Shown in pieces: positions 1 to 8,630 of a stretch of 64,000 nt of DNA; the stretch's first letter is position 1, and the number at the start of each line of letters is the position of its first letter. The translations under genes were made by a program, and so were the position numbers. Origin of the DNA: Advenella incenata (lineage in GTDB: Bacteria; Pseudomonadota; Gammaproteobacteria; Burkholderiales; Burkholderiaceae_B); contig NZ_SHKO01000001.1 of the NCBI RefSeq assembly GCF_004217095.1, positions 372,001 through 436,000 of the forward strand, read 5' to 3'. A model generated the notes under the pieces. That model ran no database searches, had not been told where the DNA came from, and saw only the letters and a list, made by a program, of their open reading frames with translations.

Positions 1-173
1 CTATTGAACAGGTGCTGGAAGTGGGGTGGACCGATATGCTGACTCACTATCGCGTGGTGCGCCTGCGCGTGAAGGGACTGGGGCCGGTAACGGTGGGGAT
101 CGACGCGCATGGCAACAACCTGTATACGCAGATTCATGAGGCCGCGCAGAAACAGCTGAAATCAAGCATTTAG
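1..173 (+). CDS. C-terminal end of an unidentified protein (5' truncated by window edge)
   Basis: An open frame runs from the left edge to a TAG stop at 171-173 and encodes the last 56 or so residues of a protein whose start is outside the window. The fragment ends with a hydrophobic beta-strand-like stretch (VRLRVKGLGPVTVGID) and a final amphipathic helix (LYTQIHEAAQKQL). This strand-then-helix ending loosely recalls the C-terminus of HPF/RaiA-type ribosome-associated proteins, but the match is weak and no function is assigned. Codon use and spacing look like a real gene end; the roughly 200 bases that follow hold nothing I recognise. Confidence 0.5.
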   Translation, partial: IEQVLEVGWTDMLTHYRVVRLRVKGLGPVTVGIDAHGNNLYTQIHEAAQKQLKSSI

Positions 174-382
174 GGCGAGCTGCAATTGAGGGCGGTTTTA
201 GCGGGCTGGCGATAACAATGAATAGGCCAGCGACAGCGTGCCGCATCTGCTAACGCCAATACCACATGCGTTTGCATTCGCAGTACCATAGGCAAGAGGT
301 ATTGGGACAGGCCTCGGGACAGGCATTGCGGGCATCGTCTATCGATAGCGGCCGGCAAGCATGGTGCGACAGGAGATTGATA

Positions 383-745
383 ATGAAAAAAGATCAAATC
401 CAGACTAAGCGTGTATACGATGAGCCGGACGATAACGACGGTTATCGGGTGCTGGTCGATCGATTATGGCCGCGAGGGATAAGAAAAGAAGATCTGAGAC
501 ATGATCTTTGGCCCAAGGACGTCACCCCTAGCAGCCTGTTGCGCAAATGGTTCCATGAGAACAAGGATCAATGGGGCGAATTTACGAAACGCTATTGCGC
601 TGAACTGGATGAAGCGCCGGAAGCGGTGCAGCAACTGTTAGATAGGGCGCGGCAGCAGCGCGTGACTCTGCTGTATGCGGCAAAAGACGAGCAGCACAAT
701 AACGCAAATGTATTGCGGGACTACCTGCTTACTCATGCGAAATAG
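383..745 (+). CDS. DUF488 family protein
   Basis: A 120-residue protein of the DUF488 family (YeaO-like), whose biochemical role is unknown. Typical family features are the N-terminal RVLVDRLWPRG block at about residues 21-31, the W-x-K-D-V-x-P-S segment near residue 45, the LRKWFHE motif, and a C-terminal LLYAAKDEQHNNA strand-turn block. The ATG at 383 is chosen because AGGAGA lies 7 bases upstream; the same frame is open further upstream, to an ATG at 266, but has no ribosome binding site there. It stands alone, convergent with gcd, and the hairpin at 893-940 separates the two. The family assignment is firm; the function is not known. Confidence 0.88.
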   Translation: MKKDQIQTKRVYDEPDDNDGYRVLVDRLWPRGIRKEDLRHDLWPKDVTPSSLLRKWFHENKDQWGEFTKRYCAELDEAPEAVQQLLDRARQQRVTLLYAAKDEQHNNANVLRDYLLTHAK

Positions 746-892
746 GCGCAGGGTATCGGTCACTAACCGTGTGAATGTGCTGCGTACCTGAACATGTTCC
801 GTCAGTTTAGGCCCGCTGTCGCAGGCGGTCACGTCAAGCGCGGCGTGTGCAACCGCTGACGCTTGCCAATCATCCCAATATCGAGCAAAACA

Positions 893-940
893 AAACAGCC
901 CCAATAGCGCCGTCTATGACAGTTGCTATCGGGGCTGTTT
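893..940. terminator. Bidirectional rho-independent terminator between DUF488 gene and gcd
   Basis: Two 16-base arms at 893-908 and 925-940 pair with one mismatch around a 16-base loop. The ends of the stem supply T-rich tracts in both directions: TTTTGTTTT when read on the minus strand beyond gcd, and a TTT end followed by a GGCTTTTTT tract on the plus strand. It most likely ends gcd transcription and also insulates the DUF488 gene. Confidence 0.85.
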
Positions 941-1003
941 ACACAGGCTTTTTTGGACGATGGGCTGATGCCAGACAGCACATCAGCCACGCTATTTCAT
1001 ATG

Positions 1004-3484
1004 CTATTGTTCCTTGTGTGCATCATCTGGCAGCGCATAGGCAATGATGTAGTCGCCACGGTCAGGAGACTGCCTGGCTCCGCCGGCATTGATCACAATG
1101 TACTGCTTGCCGGTTTTGGGGGAAATGTACGACATGGGGCCTGACTGACTGCCTACTGGCAGACGCGACTTCCAGATTTCCTTGCCGGTGGCCGAATCAT
1201 AGGCGCGCAGGTAGAAGTCTTGCGTGCCTGCGAAGAACAACAGCCCGGCCTGAGTCGCCAGCGATGGGCCCAGGGTGGGCATCCCTATAGGAATGGGCAT
1301 ACCCATGCGAATGCCCAGCGGTCCCGTATCCTGGACGGTGCCAACCGGAACCTGCCAGACGATCTTGCGGGTTTTCAGGTCAATGGCAGTCATCGTGCCA
1401 AACGGCGGTTTCTGGCAAGGGATACCCAATTGCGACAGGAAACGCTCGCGCATGGCACCAAAGGGCGTTCCGTCCTGGGGAACCACGCCCATCTCGATGC
1501 CGCTGGCCCCAGCGCCCACTTTCTCGCGGGGGATCATGTAATTGGCCAGACCCAGACGCATGTCGTTGACAAACATATAGTTGGTGGTCGGATCAACCGA
1601 GACACCGCCCCAGTTCATGCCACCCAGCGAGCCGGGAAACTGCAAGGCACGGTCTTCGCCGGGCGGTGTGTAGACGCCATCGTGACGCATGCCCTTGAAC
1701 TGAATCCGGCACAGCAGTTGGTCAAATGCAGTCGCACCCCACATATCGGATTCTTTTAACGTCTGATTGCCGATAGAAGGCATGCCCACGGAAAACGGCT
1801 GGGTGGCGGCGTAGCGCTCACCCTTGACATTGCCTTGCGGTACCGGTTTTTCCTGAACCTGCGCCAGCGGTTGGCCGGTCACGCGGTCGAGCATGAAGAT
1901 TTCGCCCTGTTTGGTTATTTGTACCAGCGCGAAGTTGGTGCCGCCTTTGCCATCGGGGATGTCATAGAGTAATGGTTGTGCAGGCAGATCAAAATCCCAT
2001 AGGTCATGGTGGGTGGTCTGGAAATGCCAGCGCACCTTGCCGGTTTTTACATCCAGTGCCACGATGGACGAGCTGTATTTGTCATCCAGTTCGGTGCGCT
2101 GGGCAGCGTAAAAGTCCGGTGTGGCATTGCCGGTAGGCAAATAGACCAGACCGAGTTTGGCATCATAGGACATGGCAGACCACACATTTGGTGTGCCCCG
2201 GGTGTAGGTTTGGCCTTCGGGCGGTGCACCGGTTATTTCCGGATTGCCCGGATCCCACGCCCATTCCAGGTTGCCGGAAATGACATTGAAGGCACGAACG
2301 ACGCCCGGCGGTTCGTCTACGGCAAAGTTGTCAGCTACGCGTCCGCCTACAATCACCAGATTGCCCGCAACAAGCGGTGTGGAGGTTTGCTGATAGTAGC
2401 CGTCCTTGACTTCGCCCATGCCCACTTTCAGGTCGACCGTGCCCATATTGCCAAACTCGGTGCAGGGCTGGCCGTTGTCGGCATTGATGGCAATCAGGCG
2501 GGCATCGGTGGTGGGCAGAAACAGGCGCCGCGCGCAGGTTAGCGCGTTGGCAGGCTGGCTGCCGGACAGTGTGCCGGCCGGTGTCGTGCCTTCGACAGGA
2601 GGCGTATTCTGGTCGCTGGCGACCTGAGCGCCTTCGGCACTGGTTTGGGCTACGGTACTGGCACTGGCGGTTGCATCGAAATAACCCAGACCGCGGCAGC
2701 GTTGCCAGTTAGGCGCGGTTGCTTTGGAATCGTAACGCCATTTTTCCTTGCCGGTATCGACATCCAGTGCCAGTACCTTGCTGTAGGGCGTGCACACGTA
2801 CAGCGTATCGCCGATCTGCAGCGGTGTGTTCTGGTCTTCTGCACCCGATCCGGTGCTCTCGGGAATATCGCCGGTATGGGCAGTCCAGGCCACCTGCAGC
2901 TTGCCGATATTGTTCTTGTTAATCTGGTCCATGGCCACAAAGCGCGTTCCGCTTGTGGTGTTGCCCCAATGCTCCCAGTTTGTTGGTGGGTCGTTGGGAT
3001 CGGCCTTTGTGACGGCGGCAATATGCTCAGCTTCCAGGACCGACTTGGGAAAAAAGAAAAGGGTGAATGTGGCTGCAATGCCAATGGCCAGCGCAACCGA
3101 GGCCCAGCGCGTTACGCGGCAGGGCGCTTTGCCTTGGGCGCGGCGCAGTGCCGGCGCGGCCAGGGTGACCAGAAAAGCCAGAACAGCAAAGGCAAAGACG
3201 CGCGCAACCAAAGGCCAGAACTCCCAGCCGGCTTCCCATACCGCCCAAATGACGGTGGCAATAAATGCAAGGGCATAAAGCCAGACACCCAGCAGACTGC
3301 GCTTCCAGAGCAGGTAGCCTGACAGCAGCAGGGCCAGGCCCATCAAGACGTAGTAAACACTACCGCCCAGCACGGCGAGCCAGATGCCGGCGCCGGTCAT
3401 GAACAGGCCGATCAGAATAATGAGCGCTGCCAGCAGTGTCAGGCCGGTGGCGGCAATGCCGGATATGGGTCTGCGTTCGTCCAT
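1004..3484 (-). CDS. gcd: Membrane-bound PQQ-dependent glucose (quinate/shikimate family) dehydrogenase
   Basis: An 826-residue quinoprotein that oxidises a sugar or polyol in the periplasm (for glucose, to gluconolactone) and passes electrons to ubiquinone. The N-terminus has five hydrophobic segments (about residues 13-145), the usual membrane anchor of Gcd. The beta-propeller follows, opening with the EHWGNTTSGTRF block. The HHDLWDFDLPAQ motif (492-503) holds the acidic active-site region, and DMWGATAFDQLLCR and the terminal YIIAYALPDD are close to E. coli Gcd. A stretch of about 40 residues rich in Ala, Ser, Thr and Gln (about 272-315) is inserted where E. coli Gcd is short. The start is supported by AAGGGGA upstream. 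It lies 164 bases behind the pqqU-like gene on the same strand. Quinate or another polyol as substrate cannot be excluded. No PQQ synthesis genes are seen here. Confidence 0.93.
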   Translation of the reverse strand: MDERRPISGIAATGLTLLAALIILIGLFMTGAGIWLAVLGGSVYYVLMGLALLLSGYLLWKRSLLGVWLYALAFIATVIWAVWEAGWEFWPLVARVFAFAVLAFLVTLAAPALRRAQGKAPCRVTRWASVALAIGIAATFTLFFFPKSVLEAEHIAAVTKADPNDPPTNWEHWGNTTSGTRFVAMDQINKNNIGKLQVAWTAHTGDIPESTGSGAEDQNTPLQIGDTLYVCTPYSKVLALDVDTGKEKWRYDSKATAPNWQRCRGLGYFDATASASTVAQTSAEGAQVASDQNTPPVEGTTPAGTLSGSQPANALTCARRLFLPTTDARLIAINADNGQPCTEFGNMGTVDLKVGMGEVKDGYYQQTSTPLVAGNLVIVGGRVADNFAVDEPPGVVRAFNVISGNLEWAWDPGNPEITGAPPEGQTYTRGTPNVWSAMSYDAKLGLVYLPTGNATPDFYAAQRTELDDKYSSSIVALDVKTGKVRWHFQTTHHDLWDFDLPAQPLLYDIPDGKGGTNFALVQITKQGEIFMLDRVTGQPLAQVQEKPVPQGNVKGERYAATQPFSVGMPSIGNQTLKESDMWGATAFDQLLCRIQFKGMRHDGVYTPPGEDRALQFPGSLGGMNWGGVSVDPTTNYMFVNDMRLGLANYMIPREKVGAGASGIEMGVVPQDGTPFGAMRERFLSQLGIPCQKPPFGTMTAIDLKTRKIVWQVPVGTVQDTGPLGIRMGMPIPIGMPTLGPSLATQAGLLFFAGTQDFYLRAYDSATGKEIWKSRLPVGSQSGPMSYISPKTGKQYIVINAGGARQSPDRGDYIIAYALPDDAHKEQ

Positions 3485-3643
3485 TGTATTCCCCTTTTGA
3501 AACAGACAACTTTACAACGATAATGCTTTAGCCCTGCGGTGGCGCGACGCACATGGTGCGCAAGCCGATGGCGGTACTGGTCGCCGGCACGATTTACGCA
3601 GCCGATCCAATCATGGGAGAGCTTGCCAACGATAGAGGTATTC

Positions 3644-3660
3644 TACCGCTAAAAGCGGTA
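3644..3660. other. Perfect small hairpin over the pqqU stop codon
   Basis: TACCGCT and AGCGGTA pair perfectly around an AAA loop. The hairpin spans the pqqU-like stop codon (3649-3651, minus strand). No T tract follows in the direction of transcription, so it is more likely an mRNA-end or processing structure, or a weak pause site, than a full terminator. Confidence 0.4.
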
Positions 3661-5862
3661 ACTGACCGTCATGCCTGCAGTCCAGTTTCTGCCCGGCGCC
3701 GGTTCATAATAGCGGTTGTTGGCATCGTTTATGATGACTGATCCCGCATATCGGGCATTGAATACGTTGTCTACGCGCGCAAATGCATTGACTGTCCAAT
3801 GATCGCGTTTCCAGGTGTAGCCGGTGTGCAGGCCGGTCACTACGGCCGAAGGGGCTGACTCGCTGTTCTGGTCGTTCACGTACACTTTACCCAGGTAATC
3901 GACATCGACACCACCATTCCAGCCCTGTTCCGGTTCCCATGCCAGCGAAGCGGTTGCCGTATTTCGGGCGATGCCGGGAATCAGGTTGCCGGCAGGCACT
4001 TGCGGGTTGCTGGCGGAGCAGGGGCCGGAACAAAAGCTGTCGCGGTAGCGGGCGTGCAGATACGTATAAGAAAGTTGGGCACGCAAATTACGGTAAAGTC
4101 GCGCATCCCAGGATAATTCGACCCCATCGCGCAGGGTACGGCCCGCATTCTGATAGGTGGTGCGCCCGCCCGAGGCGCCAGCGCTCACGATCTCGTCCTT
4201 GGTGTAGGTACGGAATACGGCGGCGGTCAGTTGACCGTAGCCGACATTAGCCTTGAGCCCGGCTTCCAGCGTGGTATTGACCGAGGGCTTTAGACCAAAG
4301 TTCAGACCCGACTCGTTGTCGGCGCGATATGACAGCTCGTTGAAGGTCGGCGTTTCAAAGCCGCGACCAGCTGTGATGTATAGCGACAAGTCAGGCGTGG
4401 CTTGATAGTTCAGGGCAATGACGGGCAGCAGCTTGCTGTAATTGGCTGTCCCGCTGTCGTCGGCATTGCCGTTTGTAATATAACGGTCTGACGACTTGAA
4501 ATGGACGTTGCTGTAGCGCAGGCCGGCATCCAGCGTCCAGCGTTCGGCAAAGTTCCACGATGCCTGTACGTAAGGATCAAGGTTCCAGACGTTGTTGATT
4601 TCGTCGCGACGCAGGTTGCCCTGCACGCCAAGCTGGTTGCCTATGAAATTTTCATAGCCCTTGCGCGCTTCGCGCATCGTATCCCAGGCCAGGCCCGCCA
4701 CCAGCGTAAGTGGTCTGTCGGCCAGGGAAACATGTGAGGTGAGCCGAATGTCTGCACCCCCGTATTGCCGTTTGAGCCAGATGACGCCGCCCGAATGTGA
4801 TGGCGCGCGCTGCGGACCAATTGGAATGGATAGAAACTGCCTGGTTTCCCGTTGGCCATAGTAGCCCATGATACGCAGATCGGTCCGGTCAGACAGAGGC
4901 TGTTCATAGACCAGACCTCCCTGGGTCTGCTTGGTGGTTTTGCGTACATTGTAGGTTTGGGCATTGGGCGAGGAGGAGCGTGGATCGTTTTCGAACTCTT
5001 CGCGTGTCAGCCCCTGCGGGTCCTGTGCCGACACATCGACATGATTGAGCAGCAGGCTCAGGTGGCCGGCATCGCCTACGCGCAGCCCGAGCTTGGCATT
5101 GACCTGGTTTTTTTCTGCCCTGCTATGCTCGCGGTAGCCGTCTGTACGGAAATGATTGGTACTGAGCAGATAGTCTATGGCGCCGGCGCCTTCCCCACGG
5201 GACCCTGACGCTTTCATGCCATAACGCTGTTGCCCGTCGCTGCCGGTGGCAAAAGACGGGGTCAGGGTAAGCGGGCCTTCACCGGTTTCGGTTTCAGTCA
5301 GCAGCACACCGCCCGAGGAATTGCCGTGCAGCGTGGAAAATGGCCCGCGCAGGACCTCTGCCGATTCAATGGAGGACAGATCAATATTGGAAGTCTGGCC
5401 CTGTCCGTCTGGCATGGTTGCCGGAATACCGTCCACATACAGGCGGATGCCGCGTACGCCAAATGCCGATCGGGCGCCGAAGCCGCGAATGCCTATTTGC
5501 AAATCCTGGGCATAGTTCTGTCGGTTACGCACGGTCAGTCCCGGGATGCCGCGCAACCCTTCGGACAGATTGACCTGCATCTGGTTCGCGCGGATGTGCG
5601 CACCGTCTATGACGCTGACCGATGCCGGTATTTCGCTTGCAGCGCGATCCATGCGGGTACTGGTGGCCACAATGGGCGACAACTGGGTAATGGGTGCCTC
5701 TGTTGTGGCGGCGGTAGCGGGTGTCGCCATGTCGGGCGCAGCGGCGACGCCCGCTTGCGCTGAGGTCACCGGCTGGGCAACTACCGTGCAGGTAAATAGC
5801 GAAAAAATACAGCCGGCCACAACTGCGGGCTTAAAGGTAGGCGAACTCATGGACAAACTCAT
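3649..5862 (-). CDS. pqqU: TonB-dependent outer-membrane receptor, PqqU/YncD-like (probable PQQ importer)
   Basis: A 737-residue TonB-dependent receptor. After a signal peptide come the plug domain (about 60-180; key segments VSVIDG, LRGIPGLTVRNRQNYAQDL, IRGFGARSAFGVRGIRLY, DGIPATMPDGQGQTSNIDL, EVLRGPFSTLHGNSSGG) and a 22-strand barrel ending in aromatic SYRF. From memory of E. coli YncD, long stretches are almost the same, including the NRQNYAQDLQ and DGIPATMPDGQGQTSNIDL segments, the GRGFETPT-NELSYRAD block and the YYEPAPGRN ending. YncD has been shown to import the cofactor PQQ (PqqU). The gene sits just upstream of the PQQ dehydrogenase gcd on the same strand, which fits that role. Met1 or Met5 may be the start; neither has a strong ribosome binding site. 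Confidence 0.9.
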   Translation of the reverse strand: MSLSMSSPTFKPAVVAGCIFSLFTCTVVAQPVTSAQAGVAAAPDMATPATAATTEAPITQLSPIVATSTRMDRAASEIPASVSVIDGAHIRANQMQVNLSEGLRGIPGLTVRNRQNYAQDLQIGIRGFGARSAFGVRGIRLYVDGIPATMPDGQGQTSNIDLSSIESAEVLRGPFSTLHGNSSGGVLLTETETGEGPLTLTPSFATGSDGQQRYGMKASGSRGEGAGAIDYLLSTNHFRTDGYREHSRAEKNQVNAKLGLRVGDAGHLSLLLNHVDVSAQDPQGLTREEFENDPRSSSPNAQTYNVRKTTKQTQGGLVYEQPLSDRTDLRIMGYYGQRETRQFLSIPIGPQRAPSHSGGVIWLKRQYGGADIRLTSHVSLADRPLTLVAGLAWDTMREARKGYENFIGNQLGVQGNLRRDEINNVWNLDPYVQASWNFAERWTLDAGLRYSNVHFKSSDRYITNGNADDSGTANYSKLLPVIALNYQATPDLSLYITAGRGFETPTFNELSYRADNESGLNFGLKPSVNTTLEAGLKANVGYGQLTAAVFRTYTKDEIVSAGASGGRTTYQNAGRTLRDGVELSWDARLYRNLRAQLSYTYLHARYRDSFCSGPCSASNPQVPAGNLIPGIARNTATASLAWEPEQGWNGGVDVDYLGKVYVNDQNSESAPSAVVTGLHTGYTWKRDHWTVNAFARVDNVFNARYAGSVIINDANNRYYEPAPGRNWTAGMTVSYRF

Positions 5863-6037
5863 GCGGATTAAATGGTCAGAATGCAGGCCAGGCGACGCGT
5901 CTCATTTTAGGCATGGTGTGCGCCAGCCCGCGTGAAAGCGATATGTCTGTTAAAGGCCGTGTTATGTCCGTTTTTGAAACGAACTTAAATCTTGTTACGT
6001 TCTATGATAACCCGTCAATACACATACAGGATCAAAC

Positions 6038-6607
6038 ATGAATCAAATACTTATGCTCGTTGATGTGCAGGAATCCTTTCGTCATCGCCATTATTGGGAC
6101 GAGGATCGCGCCGCATTGTTTTTAGCCCAAACCAATGCGCTGGTTGCGCATTGCGACGCGCAGGGTGTGCCCATTGTGCGGGTATATCATTGCGAAACGG
6201 CAGCGGACAGCCCGTTTAATGAGGCCAGCGGTTATGTTCGTCCATTGCAGGGATTAATGGACTTTGAAGCCACACTGGTGGTAAAAAAGCAGAAACACAG
6301 CGCGCTGGTCGGGACACAACTGCTTGGCTGGTTACGCGATCGGGGCATCACGAATGTGATGATCGCCGGAATCCGGACCGAGCAGTGTTGCGAAACAACC
6401 ACGCGCCACTTGTCTGATGAGGGCTTTTCCGTGACGTTTGTGACCGATGCAACGCTGACATTCGATATGCTTTCACCGGATGGACTCCCCATGAGCGCAG
6501 ACGATATTCACCGCCGGACCGAGACGGTCCTGAATAATCGTTTTGCCAGCATTGCTCATGTTCGCGACCTGATCGAGAATGCGTCTGGGGGCGTGGCAGC
6601 AACATGA
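6038..6607 (+). CDS. Isochorismatase-family cysteine hydrolase
   Basis: A 189-residue member of the isochorismatase-like hydrolase family, which includes nicotinamidases, ureidoacrylate amidohydrolases and N-carbamoylsarcosine amidases. The catalytic triad is visible: Asp9 in MLVDVQESF, a Lys in VVKKQKHS (84 or 86), and Cys117 in GIRTEQCCETT. AGGA precedes the ATG. The stop overlaps the start of the next gene by four bases (ATGA), so the two form an operon with a GlxA-type regulator. Pairing of this hydrolase type with GlxA-like regulators is common in proteobacteria, and the regulator probably controls the hydrolase. The substrate cannot be told from the sequence. Confidence 0.88.
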   Translation: MNQILMLVDVQESFRHRHYWDEDRAALFLAQTNALVAHCDAQGVPIVRVYHCETAADSPFNEASGYVRPLQGLMDFEATLVVKKQKHSALVGTQLLGWLRDRGITNVMIAGIRTEQCCETTTRHLSDEGFSVTFVTDATLTFDMLSPDGLPMSADDIHRRTETVLNNRFASIAHVRDLIENASGGVAAT

Positions 6608-7611
6608 TCTCTGTTTGTTTTCTACTTCTGCCGGGCACGTTGATCATGGATGTGGCTGGCCCGGCCGAAGTATTCCGTCTGGCCAATCAGCATCTTGAGG
6701 CAAGAGGCAGGTCAGCACGGTTTTCGCTTCAGTTTATTTCACCCGAACCGACGATCATGTCCTCTGTGGGACTGGCATTTGACGGCATCGACCCGCTGCC
6801 AGAACTGGGTGAACTGCGTAAAAGCGGGCCAGTCTGGCTGGTACTGTCCGGTCGCAGCGGACCGACTGCGAGCATCATTCATCATGATCCGGTCTGGCTC
6901 AAGGCACGCACATGGCTCACCCGATATGTCGAGTTATTCAACGCGCATGCCGATTCCGGCTGTGCGCTGCTGACAATCTGTGCGGGGGCGTTGCTGCTTG
7001 CCGATGCGGGGCTGGCGTCCGGCAGAACGTTGACGACACATCACGATTTTCTGGACGAACTGGCGCGTCTGGCGCCGCAGGCGCAGGTTCTGCGCAACCG
7101 GCTGTATGTGGACGATGGCAATCTGCTCTCGAGCGCCGGCATTACGGCCGGTATTGATCTGGCCTTGCATTGTGTTTCCACTGTTGCGGGAGAGGGCATT
7201 GCCAGCGCAACGGCGCAATCGATGCGCGTTACCCGGCGGCGTCACCGGCAGGAGCCGGAAATCTCCCCGTTATTGCGATACCGCCATCATCAACACCAGG
7301 CGTTGCTTCGGGTTCAGGATGCCGTCGAGGCAGACCCTGCCGCACCATGGGACAGTATCACGCTTGCATCAATCGCTCATATCAGCCCGCGTCAATTATT
7401 GAGAATTTTCAGGCAGCAATTGGGGATGTCTGCACGGGACTATATTGAAGCGGTACGCCTGTATACGCTGGCGCAGATCAGCGATATTGAGCGCCCGGAT
7501 GCACATGGTCTTCGACTGGCCGGGTTCTCCGGCACGCAGCAGTTGCGGCGCGCGCGGGCACGGCAGGCAAAACGAGAACCGACCAAGGCAATGAAAGGGA
7601 ATGTTGCCTGA
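6604..7611 (+). CDS. GlxA-type AraC family regulator (DJ-1/PfpI-like domain plus AraC helix-turn-helix)
   Basis: A 335-residue transcription regulator. The N-terminal half (about 1-190) has the DJ-1/PfpI (GATase1-like) fold, recognised by LLLPGTLIMDVAGPAEVF at the start and the CALLTICAGALLLADAGLASGRTLTTH nucleophile-elbow region, used here as a sensor domain. The C-terminal part carries an AraC-type DNA-binding domain: SITLASIAHISPRQLLRIFRQQLGMSARDYIEAVRL forms the first helix-turn-helix and is well conserved. The second (AGFSGTQQLRRAR) is shortened compared with the usual family ending. It starts inside the isochorismatase stop codon, so the two are translationally coupled. The effector is unknown. 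Confidence 0.87.
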   Translation: MISVCFLLLPGTLIMDVAGPAEVFRLANQHLEARGRSARFSLQFISPEPTIMSSVGLAFDGIDPLPELGELRKSGPVWLVLSGRSGPTASIIHHDPVWLKARTWLTRYVELFNAHADSGCALLTICAGALLLADAGLASGRTLTTHHDFLDELARLAPQAQVLRNRLYVDDGNLLSSAGITAGIDLALHCVSTVAGEGIASATAQSMRVTRRRHRQEPEISPLLRYRHHQHQALLRVQDAVEADPAAPWDSITLASIAHISPRQLLRIFRQQLGMSARDYIEAVRLYTLAQISDIERPDAHGLRLAGFSGTQQLRRARARQAKREPTKAMKGNVA

Positions 7612-7770
7612 GTTCTTTTATGGTTGCTTAAAATAAGGCATGGTCGCTTCCCAGGCAGCTTCACGCTCGTGCTTCGTTTGGCATTAGGCGCAATTGCACC
7701 GTGCTTGCCAATCGCGCTAACATTTGTCCAATCCACTATAAAATACCCCCATCGAATCAAGGGGTGGATT

Positions 7771-8490
7771 GTGCCAAGAAAAGCGTCAACATTATCGGTC
7801 GCTGACGAGAACCCGGCCTTGGGTGGCGTTGCAGCGGTCGATCGCGCCCTGTCGCTGCTGACTGTGTTTCGCAAGAACGATGGGTATCTGTCGCTGGTAG
7901 AGCTGGCGGACCGCACACGCATGTACAAGAGCACCATCCTGCGGTTGCTGGCCTCGCTGGAGCATTACGGCATGGTGCACAAGTCCGATGACGGTCGCTA
8001 TGGCCTGGGTGAAGGTGTCGTGCGGCTGTACGGCGTTTACAATTCGGCGTTTTCGCAGGCCGATGTGATTATCCCGGTGCTGCGCGCACTGGTTGAAAAA
8101 ACCCAGGAAAGCGCCTCGTATCATGTCATCAGCGGCAATAGCCGGTTGTGCCTGCATCGGGTTAATTCACCCTTGCCGATCAGCTATCGAACCCGTGAAG
8201 GCGATGTGTTGCCGCTGGATAAAGGGTCTGGCGCGCGCGTGCTGCAGGCCTTCAACGGCGCCAAAGGCAAACTGTACGATCAGATCCGGCGTGATGGCGT
8301 CATTGTGCTGGATGGTGATCGCATGCCCGATCTTGCGGGTGTTTCCGCGGCAGTGTTCAATGCGCAGCATGAATTCGCAGGCGCGCTGACACTGACTATG
8401 CCGTCATCCCGGCTCAAGCCCTCTTTCCGGGAAGAGGTGCTGAGCGCTGCCATGACCTTGAGCAAAAAATTCGGCTATATCAAAGACTGA
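7771..8490 (+). CDS. IclR family transcriptional regulator
   Basis: A 239-residue IclR-type regulator. A winged helix-turn-helix occupies about residues 14-75 (AVDRALSLLTVF, then YLSLVELADRTRMYKSTILRLLASLEHYGMV). The effector-binding domain follows, with YHVISGNSRLCLHRVNS and the KGSGARVLQAF block. I choose GTG at 7771, preceded by AAGGGGTGG; the frame is open further upstream to 7624 but lacks initiation signals. It is separated from the catabolic operon at 8708 by its own terminator (8538-8567). Its likely target is the pair of palindromes at 8658-8694 in front of that operon, acting as a repressor released by a pathway intermediate. That link is inferred from position. Confidence 0.9.
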   Translation: MPRKASTLSVADENPALGGVAAVDRALSLLTVFRKNDGYLSLVELADRTRMYKSTILRLLASLEHYGMVHKSDDGRYGLGEGVVRLYGVYNSAFSQADVIIPVLRALVEKTQESASYHVISGNSRLCLHRVNSPLPISYRTREGDVLPLDKGSGARVLQAFNGAKGKLYDQIRRDGVIVLDGDRMPDLAGVSAAVFNAQHEFAGALTLTMPSSRLKPSFREEVLSAAMTLSKKFGYIKD

Positions 8491-8537
8491 ATCTTTCCAT
8501 TCTGATGCCTGGCGATAACCAGCGCATGACTCGACGC

Positions 8538-8567
8538 AAATCGGCCCACAGTGGCCGATTTTGTTTT
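8538..8567 (+). terminator. Rho-independent terminator after the IclR gene
   Basis: Perfect 9-base arms AAATCGGCC (8538-8546) and GGCCGATTT (8553-8561) enclose a 6-base loop and are followed by TTGTTTT. It ends the IclR gene 48 bases after its stop, so the regulator is transcribed separately from the operon it precedes. Confidence 0.88.
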
Positions 8568-8630
8568 GCATCTCATACCGTCCTGTATCTGGCACTGGCA
8601 TCGTAAGCCAGTCACATTTGCGATTGCGTG

